A stretch of 64,000 bases of DNA from positions 208,250 through 272,249 of the forward strand of contig NZ_LNYE01000022.1 of NCBI RefSeq assembly GCF_001467695.1. The letters are read 5' to 3'. Positions 47,544 through 56,923 of the stretch are shown one piece after another. How positions within the stretch are numbered: the stretch's first letter is position 1; each line of letters opens with the position of its first letter. This stretch comes from Legionella gratiana. GTDB lineage: Bacteria; Pseudomonadota; Gammaproteobacteria; Legionellales; Legionellaceae. Position numbers and translations under genes: made by a program. The notes beneath the pieces were generated by a model. The model saw only the letters and a list, made by a program, of their open reading frames with translations, was not told the origin of the DNA and searched no databases.

Positions 47544-49342
47544 AAGATAAACAAGCACGAAAACCTGTCCATGATGCTGTGGTGATTGCAATTCAGGAGG
47601 GAATTGTGCGTATTCAACAAAAAAGTTCTAATCCTCTCATTAAGAATGAAATTATCTATATTTGTCCTGATCAAGGTTCTACCAATGAACGCATTATGGC
47701 TGAAATACTTCATGTAAAGGGCGACACTGCGATTGCACAAGTATTCGAAGAAACCAGCGGTATTGCAATAGGAGATCGGGTTGAGCAATCTGGAGAACAA
47801 CTCTCGGTAACTTTAGGTCCAGGCTTATTAGGAATGATTTATGATGGTCTGCAAAATCCATTAATTAATTTTGCCCACAAATATGGATTTTTCTTACCAC
47901 GCGGTGTACGTGAAGAGTCTATTAACTCAGAAAGGAAATGGGTATTTTCAGCGAGGGTGCATGCAGGCGATACAGTGAATGCAGGAGATGTATTGGGGGT
48001 AGTGCAAGAAGGACGATTTACTCATAAGATCATGGTCCCTTTTGATATGGCACAACACATCAAGGTCGAATGGGTACAACAAGGTGCTTTTACTGCTGAT
48101 ACACCTATAGCAAAACTTGTTGACTCTGAAAACAATACGCGTGAAGTCAGCATGCTGCAGAAGTGGCCCGTACGCTTTTCGATTGCGCAAACCTTGATGA
48201 AAAATAATCTCGTGGAACGTCTCTATCCTAATGAACCCATGATAACTACTCTGCGATTAATTGATACTTTTTTTCCGATCGCTCGTGGTGGAACTGCATG
48301 TATTCCGGGGCCATTTGGTGCAGGTAAAACGGTGTTACAGAACTTAATTGCACGTTATTCAGATGTGGATATCGTTATCATTGTGGCATGTGGTGAACGT
48401 GCCGGTGAAGTTGTAGAAACTATCACCGAATTTCCAAAACTCGTTGACCCCAAAATGGGGGGGACGCTTATGGATAGAACGATTATTATATGCAATACCT
48501 CTTCTATGCCCGTCGCGGCACGAGAGGCATCCATTTATACAGGAATTACTCTTGGGGAATATTATCGGCAAATGGGTTTTAATGTGTTACTGATTGCAGA
48601 CTCGACCTCTCGATGGGCACAAGCGATGCGAGAAACTTCGGGGCGAATGGAGGAAATTCCTGGAGAAGAAGGATTCCCAGCCTATTTGGATAGCAGTATA
48701 AGGGGATTGTATGAACGGGCAGGTATTATACAATGCCCTGACCAATCAAAGGGAAGTCTTACTATAGTTGGAACAGTTTCTCCTGCAGGTGGAAATTTTG
48801 AGGAGCCTGTCACTCAATCTACCTTAAGCTCTGTCAAAACGTTTCTTGGGTTAAGTTATGATCGTGCTTATAAGCGTTTTTATCCCGCCGTAGATCCATT
48901 AATTTCTTGGTCACGTTATTTCGAACAACTCAAACCATGGTTTGAAAACAATCTTGAACCAAGTTGGATTACCAAAGTAACTGAAGTGACAAAGCTGCTT
49001 CATCAAGGGCAAGAGATCTTTAATATGATGCAAGTGACAGGTGAAGAAGGAATTACGATGAGAGATTACATTCTCTATCAAAAATCACTTATGTTTGATA
49101 TGACTTACTTGCAGCAAGATGCTTATGATCCCATCGATGTCTCCGTACCAATTAATCGTCAAAAAGAATTTTTTAATCTTTTGTTTGATATCATTATGAA
49201 AGAATATGAATTTAACGAGAAAGAAGAAGCACGTAACTTCTTTGTGAAGCTGACCGGTTTATTAAAGAATTTAAATTACTCTACCCTTAATTCGGATAAC
49301 TATACGAAATTTTATTCTAATATTATTCAATTGATAAAATAA
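47540..49342 (+). CDS. V-type ATPase subunit A (catalytic)
   Basis: The 600-residue catalytic subunit has the P-loop GPFGAGKTV (residues 257-265, K263), the long A-specific insertion before it, the Walker B region (FNVLLIADSTSRWAQAM), and conserved EEGFPAYLDSSIRGLYERAG. It hydrolyses or makes ATP with B. It is last in the operon after the DUF2764 gene. No F or G subunit gene is present, as in Chlamydia. Confidence 0.97.
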   Translation: MKDKQARKPVHDAVVIAIQEGIVRIQQKSSNPLIKNEIIYICPDQGSTNERIMAEILHVKGDTAIAQVFEETSGIAIGDRVEQSGEQLSVTLGPGLLGMIYDGLQNPLINFAHKYGFFLPRGVREESINSERKWVFSARVHAGDTVNAGDVLGVVQEGRFTHKIMVPFDMAQHIKVEWVQQGAFTADTPIAKLVDSENNTREVSMLQKWPVRFSIAQTLMKNNLVERLYPNEPMITTLRLIDTFFPIARGGTACIPGPFGAGKTVLQNLIARYSDVDIVIIVACGERAGEVVETITEFPKLVDPKMGGTLMDRTIIICNTSSMPVAAREASIYTGITLGEYYRQMGFNVLLIADSTSRWAQAMRETSGRMEEIPGEEGFPAYLDSSIRGLYERAGIIQCPDQSKGSLTIVGTVSPAGGNFEEPVTQSTLSSVKTFLGLSYDRAYKRFYPAVDPLISWSRYFEQLKPWFENNLEPSWITKVTEVTKLLHQGQEIFNMMQVTGEEGITMRDYILYQKSLMFDMTYLQQDAYDPIDVSVPINRQKEFFNLLFDIIMKEYEFNEKEEARNFFVKLTGLLKNLNYSTLNSDNYTKFYSNIIQLIK

Positions 49343-49392
49343 TAATTACTCTTATTTTCAAATGCACGCATACTACTGAAATAGGTTGGATG

Positions 49393-50628
49393 TTACCCAA
49401 CATTGCTCCTTTGCAAAATAAGTAAGGCGATTGCAGCTGATAAAAGTATATAAAATATAGGGGCTATTGAGAGTTTGAATAAGTTTTGTAAATAAACTGC
49501 AACCAATGGAGCTGTTCCGCCAAAAATAGCCGTACTAACTCCCCAGGCAATAGAAACACCACTATACCTTATATGAGTTGGAAAAAAATCATTCAATAAC
49601 TTAAATATAGGTACGCCGACCAGGGCATTGCATAAAGCATAGGGAATTTGTGCTAACAGAATCAAGATAAATGAATTGGTTTGAGGAACTAAATAAGCCA
49701 GAGGAGCAGCTATAAAATATCCAATTAAACCCATTGCAATAAAACGTTGCTCATTAACTTGGTCTGCAAGAATACCTATTGAAAAGATAAATAGAGCTAC
49801 AAATCCTTGTGCTAAGGTTACAATGAGTTTTGTTTCTGCGGCCTGCAATGTCGTGTATTTTGCTAAATGTGTAGCGTAAAAAACATTCATAATGTAGATA
49901 TAAATACTTAAAGAAGCTACTAATAATGCGGCTTTGAGCAATTCATTTTTGTAATTGTTAAATAAAATTTTTAGAGGGTTTGTTGTTTCTTCCTTTGTTA
50001 TTGCCAAGAAGGCAGGAGACTCGCTTAAGTTTCTTCGAAAATACAGAGCACAAAAGCAGGATAAAGTTCCTAATAGGAAAGGAACACGCCAGGCCCAGAC
50101 AGGCATCTGATGAAAAGAAATTAAAGTAGACATCAATCCGCCAAACATCATCCCTAATGCCGAAGCAAATCCGGTCCAGCTGCCAGCCCGACAAGGTTTT
50201 TCTAAATCATGTTCGATTAAATAGATGGCACTGCCATTAAATTCACCTGATACGGCAAAACCTTGGATACAACGTAATAGGACTAATAAAATGGGTGCTA
50301 AGATTCCAATGCTATTATAGGTAGGAAGGCTACCAATTAATAGTGAAGAAATACCCATGAGCAAGATCGATGCTTGCAATGCAATGCGTCGGCCCAGTTT
50401 ATCCCCTAGATACCCAAAATAAAGAGAGCCTAAGGGTCGGAAAAAATAACCAACTGCAAAAACAGAAAATGTTGCAATTAATCCCAGACGACTACCTAAT
50501 TCGGGGAAAAACAATGCAGCAATAATATTCGCGATATAAGCGAAATAAGTAAATTCAGCCCATTCTAGGAATGTTCCTATTGCTGCAACAATGACTCGTT
50601 TCTGTTTATTTTCCATAGGATAACTCAT
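49393..50628 (-). CDS. MFS transporter, metabolite:H+ symporter (MHS/ProP-like) type
   Basis: From ATG 50628 the protein has about 411 residues; an ATG at 50616 (MENKQKRV) is nearly as likely. About 12 helices are visible, with the MFS loop motif GYLGDKLGRR and an MHS-like N-terminus (GTFLEWAEFTYFAYIANII). Such carriers import dicarboxylates, betaine or proline with protons. It converges on the V-ATPase operon with 50 bp between stops. Confidence 0.9.
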   Translation of the reverse strand: MSYPMENKQKRVIVAAIGTFLEWAEFTYFAYIANIIAALFFPELGSRLGLIATFSVFAVGYFFRPLGSLYFGYLGDKLGRRIALQASILLMGISSLLIGSLPTYNSIGILAPILLVLLRCIQGFAVSGEFNGSAIYLIEHDLEKPCRAGSWTGFASALGMMFGGLMSTLISFHQMPVWAWRVPFLLGTLSCFCALYFRRNLSESPAFLAITKEETTNPLKILFNNYKNELLKAALLVASLSIYIYIMNVFYATHLAKYTTLQAAETKLIVTLAQGFVALFIFSIGILADQVNEQRFIAMGLIGYFIAAPLAYLVPQTNSFILILLAQIPYALCNALVGVPIFKLLNDFFPTHIRYSGVSIAWGVSTAIFGGTAPLVAVYLQNLFKLSIAPIFYILLSAAIALLILQRSNVG

Positions 50629-50742
50629 GAGATAATTTGATATTGTAGTGCGATTGCTTCTTGAACACCGCAAGAAGTTCATTTTGGTTATAGAGATTGT
50701 ATTCATGAAGCTGGCTTGTCAAACTTGAATTTAAAAATAAAA

Positions 50743-51273
50743 TTATACGATGTAAGAAATATGAGTCACCGTTAAATTACATTCTCCAGCACTAATCCGC
50801 AAGGTTCTACTCTCTCCAACTCTAGCTTTCAATAATGTTTTTGCCAAGGGTGAAACCCAGCTTATTTTTCCTGCATTAATATCTGCTTCATCCAGACCTA
50901 CAATTTTGACAGAATGGGATTCGCCATTTTCATCGATGTATTGGACAGTGGCGCCAAAAAATACTTGGGTAAGACCTACTTGAAGTTTAGGATCGACTAT
51001 TTGAGCGCTTTCTAATCGTTTTCTCAAATAGCGAATGCGTCTATCAATTTCACGTAAACGCTTTTTTCCATAAATGTAATCCCCATTTTCTGAACGATCT
51101 CCATTACTCGCTGCCCAACTTACTACGTTCACAATTTCTGGTCTTTCATTACTTATTAAATTACGTAATTCAGTTTGCAGCATTGCAAAACCATTAGGGG
51201 TCATATAATTTTTGATACTTGCTAATTTTACGTCTGGACGCTCATTCTCTTTTTTAGTAAAAGCCTTACTCAC
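50743..51273 (-). CDS. greB: Transcription elongation factor GreB
   Basis: GreB inserts into the secondary channel of backtracked RNA polymerase and stimulates transcript cleavage. The 176-residue protein has the coiled-coil finger with acidic tip (GDRSENGDYIYGKKRLREID) and the C-terminal FKBP-like domain. It carries about 18 extra N-terminal residues compared with the usual 158. GreB rather than GreA is indicated by YGKKRLREIDRRIRYL. Confidence 0.95.
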   Translation of the reverse strand: MSKAFTKKENERPDVKLASIKNYMTPNGFAMLQTELRNLISNERPEIVNVVSWAASNGDRSENGDYIYGKKRLREIDRRIRYLRKRLESAQIVDPKLQVGLTQVFFGATVQYIDENGESHSVKIVGLDEADINAGKISWVSPLAKTLLKARVGESRTLRISAGECNLTVTHISYIV

Positions 51274-51385
51274 CCCAAACTCCTATTATCCTGAGGATCT
51301 ATTATTTTAATTATACCACGCCTCATACTATTGCTACTTTGCTTGAAAAACAAATGATTCTTCACTAAAGATTCATCAAAAATAT

Positions 51386-52273
51386 CTATTTTAAAGTAAC
51401 TTCGGCTTTTTCAGCCTCATCGACTGAGTTTTCAAGAAGATGTTCTGCAGAGGTTTTCATTCCGAGTGCCTCTTTAATTGTTTTCACCATTTTAGCAAGA
51501 AAGGTAAAAAACCATTTATCATTGAAAGAGTGAATCATCAATGCACTTCGTTTTCCTGAATCAGTCATATATTCAGCATGGTCCTTTATATCCGCAGAAT
51601 TGCCTTTGGCACTCAATATAGGCTTTATTTTTTGAAGTAAGTTATATAATATTTGCCCGCATTCCTTTTCTGATAACCAATCAATATGTTTTTCGATATA
51701 TTGAATTTTTTGTTTCGCATCAAAAGAAACAGGAAAAAATTTTTCCCCAGTCTCTTTTGAAGCTTTAAAAACTTCATTGGAAACTAACATAATCAAGTCA
51801 TCTATAACTGATTTTTTTGCTCGTACATTAGAAACATCTGCATTACTTAGGAAAAATGAACCAGAAAAATTTCTATTGGTTACTATAAATTCTTCTTGTC
51901 CCAACTTGTCTTGCAAAATCAAAAAATTTTTAATTACCTCTCTCAGGCAGGATTTTTTCGGGCTCATTAAATTATAACAAATGTTCAATACATGAAATGC
52001 CTGATTCTCTTTTTTATCTGAAAAACTTAAAGTGCGAATAAAACCATCCAGTTTTTTTGCAATGTCAGGACTTATTTTTATTCCCTGTACAGCTGGTTTT
52101 ATCATTTTGAACATATGGTTGATGTATTTATCTGGCTCTAAACCGCAATGAGTCACCGCATCTTCATAAATTGCAAAGGCATAACTCATAAAGTTCTCTT
52201 TGCTTTTAGCGCTATGAGGATTTTTTAAATAGCTTATAAATGATTCTCTAAATTTTTGACTTAAATTGGACAT
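51386..52273 (-). CDS. Uncharacterised 295-residue protein, candidate effector
   Basis: From ATG 52273 (GGGA ribosome site at 6 bp spacing) the protein is 295 residues; a TTG at 52285 would add four. It is soluble and helical, lysine- and serine-rich, without a signal peptide. The C-terminus is glutamate-rich (SAEHLLENSVDEAEKAEVTL), the kind of acidic E-block found in Dot/Icm substrates. No domain is recognised. It stands alone at the start of the accessory right arm. Confidence 0.7.
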   Translation of the reverse strand: MSNLSQKFRESFISYLKNPHSAKSKENFMSYAFAIYEDAVTHCGLEPDKYINHMFKMIKPAVQGIKISPDIAKKLDGFIRTLSFSDKKENQAFHVLNICYNLMSPKKSCLREVIKNFLILQDKLGQEEFIVTNRNFSGSFFLSNADVSNVRAKKSVIDDLIMLVSNEVFKASKETGEKFFPVSFDAKQKIQYIEKHIDWLSEKECGQILYNLLQKIKPILSAKGNSADIKDHAEYMTDSGKRSALMIHSFNDKWFFTFLAKMVKTIKEALGMKTSAEHLLENSVDEAEKAEVTLK

Positions 52274-52285
52274 GGATGATCCCAA

Positions 52286-52999
52286 TAAATTCTTTTACAA
52301 CTATTATCGATCATATTGATTAACGATTTATTAAGTGCATTCTGGGGCAAGGCCGCGTGCCACGGCCTATGTACTTCAATTTTTGACCAAGCTGAGCAAA
52401 TGTTCTAAAAAAGAATTATCCCATCCTTGTCTTCTATGGACTTGATCCATTTCTTACAGTGACATGATCTTTTTCTTACATCTTTTTAAAAATCAGGTGC
52501 GTTAGCCCTGAGCCACGTGCAGCGTGTCCGCAGGGATTAGCTTTGGTACAGATGCTGAGTTCCAGCTTTGGACAATGGGTGGTTGGAGCTAATCTCCCAA
52601 GTTATGATGGGTTTGTGAACACCCAATATTGATGTTCAAAAATTTAAAAATCACCTCGAAAACCAGTTCGAAAACTCTATATTAATCAAAGTTCATTTTA
52701 ATCTATTCTTTTAGCCATTCTGACCCATGTAATTGAAAAACATTCTTGGCTATATCTAGGCCTAATAAGCTAATATTCATTATGAATCTCCCATCCAGTT
52801 TCAAAATCGTCAATTTGAATACTAAGCCGGTTACGATATGTTGCCAACTTAGTGGGTGGGATGGTTCATAACATTAGAACGAATGCTCTTGGCATGATGC
52901 TAAGTTTAAGCTAGTATTTTGGATCCTGTTGTCACTATAAATAGACATTCTTTTATCTGTAGTTGATTTTATTTAACGTTTCTTTAATATGGATGTTTT
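52286..52999. other. Gene-poor interval holding an IS110 remnant
   Basis: About 710 bp without an intact gene. Apart from the IS110 fragment (52703-52780), 52500-52620 has a higher-GC patch that may be further transposon debris, but no frame is readable there. The promoter of the outer-membrane protein at 53000 should lie at the right end. Confidence 0.5.
52703..52780 (-). mobile_element. IS110-family transposase 5' remnant
   Basis: The minus-strand frame reads MNISLLGLDIAKNVFQLHGS before a stop after 25 codons. This is the N-terminus of IS110-family transposases (conserved GLDIAKNVFQ with the DEDD-type first aspartate). The rest of the element is gone or unreadable. Confidence 0.75.
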
Positions 53000-53878
53000 A
53001 TGAACAAACGGTTTTATGTAGGACTTAGTGCGCTAGCTTTTTCAAGTACAGTATTTTCTGGCAGCATGGGATCTATATCCTCTTTAAAAGATAAAGGTTT
53101 TTTTGTAGGTATAGGTGGGAGTTACAGCTCAGTCAATCTTGAAAAACAAACGCTTTGGGGTAAAGGCGTTAATAGTGCTTATTTGGGCCCGATTTTAACA
53201 AGCACTGGCTCTGCCTCCGGATATTCTGATCCTTTTTATCAGAACGAAAATCTATTTTCTCCTCAGGGGCAGGTAGGCTATTTCCAACACTTTACTGCTA
53301 GTCCTAATTTTTGGGGTATTAAATTTATTTATGATTATTTAAATGCTCATTTCTCTGACAATAATATGACCATTGCACAGGCAGGGTCAAACTATAATGT
53401 TATTACTGGGGTGACCACTGATTTCACTGGAAATTATCTTGTAGACTCGGTACAAACTAGTGTTAATCATGAGCTTCTCCTCTTAGCATTTATAGGACAT
53501 TCATTCCAAAACATAAATATTTATCTGGGTGGTGGACCGGTAGTATTTGGAATGCAATCGAACATTTATAATTTAGTTGGTTATGCAGATTATAAGGGTA
53601 ATCCTGGAACAGATATCAGTGGGGCGCCTGTTAATCTATCCCAATCTATGTGGGAATGGGGTGGGGCCGCTCAATTAGGCTTAACCTATTTTCTTAATCC
53701 TTCTTGGTTCTTGGATTTTAATTACACATATGCTAGGACAGGTAGAAATACGATTAAATATGTAAGTCCATTTACCAATCAGATAGGACCGGATCATCTT
53801 GTTGGAACATCCTATATTAATCCTTCTCAACAGGTAGCTGCACAATCTTTTAGTATCACTATGAATAAACTTTTTTAA
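53000..53878 (+). CDS. Outer-membrane beta-barrel protein
   Basis: The 292-residue protein has a signal peptide (1-20, ending VFSG). A short soluble segment precedes beta-barrel strands (GFFVGIGGSYSSVNLE; LLLAFIGHSFQNINIYLGGG; GAAQLGLTYFLNPSWFLDFNYTYA), and it ends in a C-terminal phenylalanine (ITMNKLF). It resembles the product at 16552 in layout. Such Legionella-type barrels are surface-exposed; the function is unknown. A terminator hairpin follows. Confidence 0.82.
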   Translation: MNKRFYVGLSALAFSSTVFSGSMGSISSLKDKGFFVGIGGSYSSVNLEKQTLWGKGVNSAYLGPILTSTGSASGYSDPFYQNENLFSPQGQVGYFQHFTASPNFWGIKFIYDYLNAHFSDNNMTIAQAGSNYNVITGVTTDFTGNYLVDSVQTSVNHELLLLAFIGHSFQNINIYLGGGPVVFGMQSNIYNLVGYADYKGNPGTDISGAPVNLSQSMWEWGGAAQLGLTYFLNPSWFLDFNYTYARTGRNTIKYVSPFTNQIGPDHLVGTSYINPSQQVAAQSFSITMNKLF

Positions 53879-53897
53879 ATAGTAACAGCTTGCTGAC

Positions 53898-53921
53898 GAG
53901 GTTGGCATAAAAGCCAACCTC
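53898..53921 (+). terminator. Hairpin terminator after the outer-membrane gene
   Basis: A perfect 9-bp stem, GAGGTTGGC against GCCAACCTC, has a six-base loop and lies 20 bp after the stop. The following T-run is weak (TGATTTCC). Confidence 0.55.
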
Positions 53922-54338
53922 TGATTTCCAACTAGGCCCTACATTAAGACCTCTGCGCTGAGTAAAATAGTAATCTAATTGAAAGCTTCGTCATCCATCG
54001 ACCATTCACTAAGGATAATAACTCCAATACCAGGGTCTACTCGTCGCTTCACTCCTGCGTTCCACTTGGCATTGCCTATTCATTTTATTAATACAAGTAA
54101 ATTAACTTCAAAATAAATAAAAAATAGCGCGAAAAACGTAAAAATTTGTACGTTTAAATCCTAGAACTTTAGAAGTCTCAGTTGTTGAACAATATCCGCT
54201 TTTGCGCATTTTGCTAATAATGGGGTAGTAGTAAAATTTTTTAATGTTTGGGTTTAATTCTTAGCTAAATGTTGATTAAATAAATGCAAAGGTTGTAATG
54301 ATTCAAGAAGAGAGAGGTCCCGCATCCAATAGGCTGAA
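53922..54338. other. Gene-free interval
   Basis: No gene-like open frame is seen on either strand in these roughly 420 bp. Confidence 0.4.
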
Positions 54339-54376
54339 TAGTCATGGGTTGATTAGTCATGGGTTGATTAGTCATG
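54339..54376. repeat. Short tandem repeat, 15 bp x 2.5
   Basis: The unit TAGTCATGGGTTGAT occurs twice in full at 54339-54353 and 54354-54368, followed by the first eight bases of a third copy. It lies just before a coding-like fragment on the plus strand. Confidence 0.85.
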
Positions 54377-54506
54377 TTACAAGAATAGTCGGGATCCCAA
54401 TGTCACTGGTTATCCAATAACAAATGCTAATCACTTTGCTGATCTGGATTTGGAAAATGGAAACTTGAAGAATACGTTTGCTAAACCCAGTCTTCATTTG
54501 CAGTAA
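54376..54506 (+). pseudogene. Coding-like fragment overlapping the CDF gene end
   Basis: A plus-strand frame reads NSRDPNVTGYPITNANHF then ADLDLENGNLKNTFAKPSLH to a stop. It has protein-like composition but no start codon, and it runs into the converging CDF transporter gene. It may be the tail of a lost gene whose body was replaced by the tandem repeat. Confidence 0.3.
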
Positions 54507-55392
54507 AGGCGATGGTTAGCCAACGATGTGGTGTGTCTTCACCAATAGCCAACGCAATTTCATTACGAATTTCATCCAAGGTTTCAATGTTTGAAATTGG
54601 AAAATTCATGGGTACTACTATATGTATTTCAATAAATTGTGCACGCCCTATTTTTGCAACGTAGCTTGTATAGGTTTGGAAATTACGCAATTTTATAAGC
54701 TCATCTAAAAACTCTCTTATTTTTTCATCAAGATCCAAGGGCGCCATGCGAAATATGTCTCGCATGGCATCACGTACTGCGGCCATAGGCACAAAAATCA
54801 AGCAAGTAGTAAGAGTCGCTAAAATAAGGGGATCAATGTAAGGAGTAAAATATGCGTAGGCCCCACCCTGTAACAAAGCAGCGATGCCAAATGCTAATAA
54901 GAGAGATGATGAAATCAAAGCAGATATTAACCAACTTTGAATGTCTAATCGTAAGAATTCAGATTTAATTTTGCGGTTTTTTTTAATTAAATAAAAATAC
55001 ATACCTGTTGATAAAAAAAATACCAAAAGTGCGAACACGAATGCCCAATCAAAATTTAGCTCATGCCCACCGGACATTAAACTACCTATTGCATTTATCA
55101 TCGCATAAGTACAAAGAAGTATTAGAATACTACCATTCAAAACAAGTACCATAGGTTCAATATGCCAGTAACCATATTGAAACCTTCGATTGCCTTTACT
55201 GGTTAGAAGACGGGCAACAAAAAAGGCCAGGATTGACATAACGGTATCAACCATATTAAACATACCGTCAAAGACGATAGCCAATGAACCTGACAATAGC
55301 CCAAATAAAATACCTACCACAGCTACGAGAAAGGTAACAGCTATTGATATTTTAAGAGCTCGTCGTTCATGAAGACCCTCTTGTATTTTCAT
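54481..55392 (-). CDS. Cation diffusion facilitator family transporter
   Basis: The 303-residue protein has six helices and the CDF start (ALKISIAVTFLVAVVGILFGLLSGS). The metal-site motif in TM2 (IVFDGMFNMVDTV) replaces the usual HxxxD by D-G-M-F-N-M-V-D. TM5 has YIDPLI, and a cytoplasmic C-domain follows. CDF proteins export Zn2+, Co2+, Fe2+ or Mn2+ in exchange for protons; which metal is unknown. Confidence 0.88.
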   Translation of the reverse strand: MKIQEGLHERRALKISIAVTFLVAVVGILFGLLSGSLAIVFDGMFNMVDTVMSILAFFVARLLTSKGNRRFQYGYWHIEPMVLVLNGSILILLCTYAMINAIGSLMSGGHELNFDWAFVFALLVFFLSTGMYFYLIKKNRKIKSEFLRLDIQSWLISALISSSLLLAFGIAALLQGGAYAYFTPYIDPLILATLTTCLIFVPMAAVRDAMRDIFRMAPLDLDEKIREFLDELIKLRNFQTYTSYVAKIGRAQFIEIHIVVPMNFPISNIETLDEIRNEIALAIGEDTPHRWLTIAFTANEDWV

Positions 55393-56017
55393 TTGAGTAG
55401 TATCCTGATGTAAAATAATGCTTTATCGCTGCATATTATTGTTTCAACAGCTCCTATAAATCCATAGGTTTTGTATTATTAAGCCTTATAAATAATAACT
55501 GCTTCTTTTTTCCAATTTTTGCGGTAAATTTTTCGTAGGGTTTAGAAAATCAATTTATTTTACGCACATTAACTTTGCGTCCTTTTAATTACGTCGCAAG
55601 AAGCAATGTTATCTCAAGGTTTTATTCATAATATGAATAAGCAAAAAACCAATTCAGCACGTAATGAAATAGCCCCCATCATCCCCTAATCGATTCTATG
55701 AACCATGATGGGTGTATCTAATCTTGAACAATCCGGTTCTTTTTGACTTTGCAGGACAAAAGCTTACCTGGAGAAATTCAGCAGATATTTGTCCATCCAA
55801 GAATATTAGTCAAGAATGGATTTTTACGGTTTTTTACCCTTCAAATCGCTTGATTCCTTCCATAAGGCCTGAATGGAGTTTTTGCTCTAAACCTGGTGCC
55901 AATTGATTAACTTTTCTTTATTTCTTGGCTCGACAATTCCTTGATCAAATATAAAAATTCATGGTTACCTGCAAGCGCGACCTTGATAAGAAATTATTTA
56001 TCAAGGAGAGCGATACA
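55393..56017. other. Gene-free interval with one hairpin
   Basis: About 625 bp. A perfect 9-bp hairpin (CCTTGATAA against TTATCAAGG, 55981-56006) lies 12 bp past the stop of the leucine-rich-repeat gene and may end its transcript, although no T-run follows. A 64-codon frame at 55712 on the plus strand is not convincing as a gene. Confidence 0.45.
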
Positions 56018-56740
56018 TTATTTCATACTGCTGACAAATTCCTTCAAGTCGCTAGGAATTGCATTTTCTTTTTGATAATCAATATTATTGTTTTTTACAA
56101 ACATAGTGCCTTGGACAAGCAATGAAGGTACACTTGTTTTTCCACCTAAGGATCTGACTAGGTTCATTAGAGGCAAAGAATTATTTAATTCCATTACTTT
56201 TCCTGATGGATCTACTAGATTGATGGTTTCAATTTGTGGAGAAACCATTTTTAGTGCTTGTCGTTGTTCTGTTGTCATACTTAAAGCTTCGGTATAGCTA
56301 ACATATAATGTTTTTACATGAGCAAGAGAATTCTTTAATTTAAGTAAATCATCCGGAGAGAAATTATTAAGAAAATTATCCTCCAATCCTAAATCGGTAA
56401 TATGAGCAGGAATTGCTGCAAATGCTTTAGCTAATTCCGCAGCATTTTTGTTACCTAAGAAATTACTGCCTAAATGGAGAAATGTTGCACTAGAAGGGAT
56501 CGCTGCAAAAATTTTTGCTAAGTCTGCTCCCGATTTTGTAACGAGAAAATTATCTGCTAAATATAGCTCTTTGATTTTAGGGGCAATAGAGGTTAAACCT
56601 TGTACGAATTCGTCCGTTAGTCTGGTATCAAGACCATTTTTGCTTAGATCAAGAGCAGTAATTTTTGTTGAAAGAGTTGTAAACTCATTAATGAACTCGT
56701 TACTTGCTTTGTTTGTTAAGTCTTTTAGTTGGTATAACAT
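56018..56740 (-). CDS. Leucine-rich-repeat protein, candidate effector
   Basis: The 240-residue protein carries three to four ribonuclease-inhibitor-type leucine-rich repeats between about residues 28 and 150 (ITALDLSKNGL; IKELYLADNFL; ATFLHLGSNFLGNKNAAELA; ITDLGLEDNFLNNFSPDDLL). A non-repeat C-terminal part follows. There is no signal peptide. LRR proteins of this type are a known class of Legionella Dot/Icm substrates that bind host proteins. It is a single gene; partner and activity are unknown. Confidence 0.8.
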   Translation of the reverse strand: MLYQLKDLTNKASNEFINEFTTLSTKITALDLSKNGLDTRLTDEFVQGLTSIAPKIKELYLADNFLVTKSGADLAKIFAAIPSSATFLHLGSNFLGNKNAAELAKAFAAIPAHITDLGLEDNFLNNFSPDDLLKLKNSLAHVKTLYVSYTEALSMTTEQRQALKMVSPQIETINLVDPSGKVMELNNSLPLMNLVRSLGGKTSVPSLLVQGTMFVKNNNIDYQKENAIPSDLKEFVSSMK

Positions 56741-56867
56741 GATTGAAATTCCTAGTATTTAATAAAAACCGATATTATTGATTAATATATCGACACACTG
56801 ATTATTTTATGTTTGTTTTATTGGTGCGTAAAATATCTTGTTTATATGGGCCTATACAAATTATTTA

Positions 56868-56900
56868 TCCAGGAAAAAGCAGTTGAGTCCGCAACGATTA
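56868..56900. repeat. Palindromic element, family A, left-half copy
   Basis: The segment TTATCCAGGAAAAAGCAGTT matches the left arm and inner hairpin start of the copy at 29941, then diverges. The right arm is missing. Confidence 0.55.
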
Positions 56901-56923
56901 AGCTAAGAGTGTTTTTGAATTGA

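Noticed and set aside
55712..55906. 64-codon plus-strand frame
   Set aside because: No ribosome site and no recognisable family; treated as chance.
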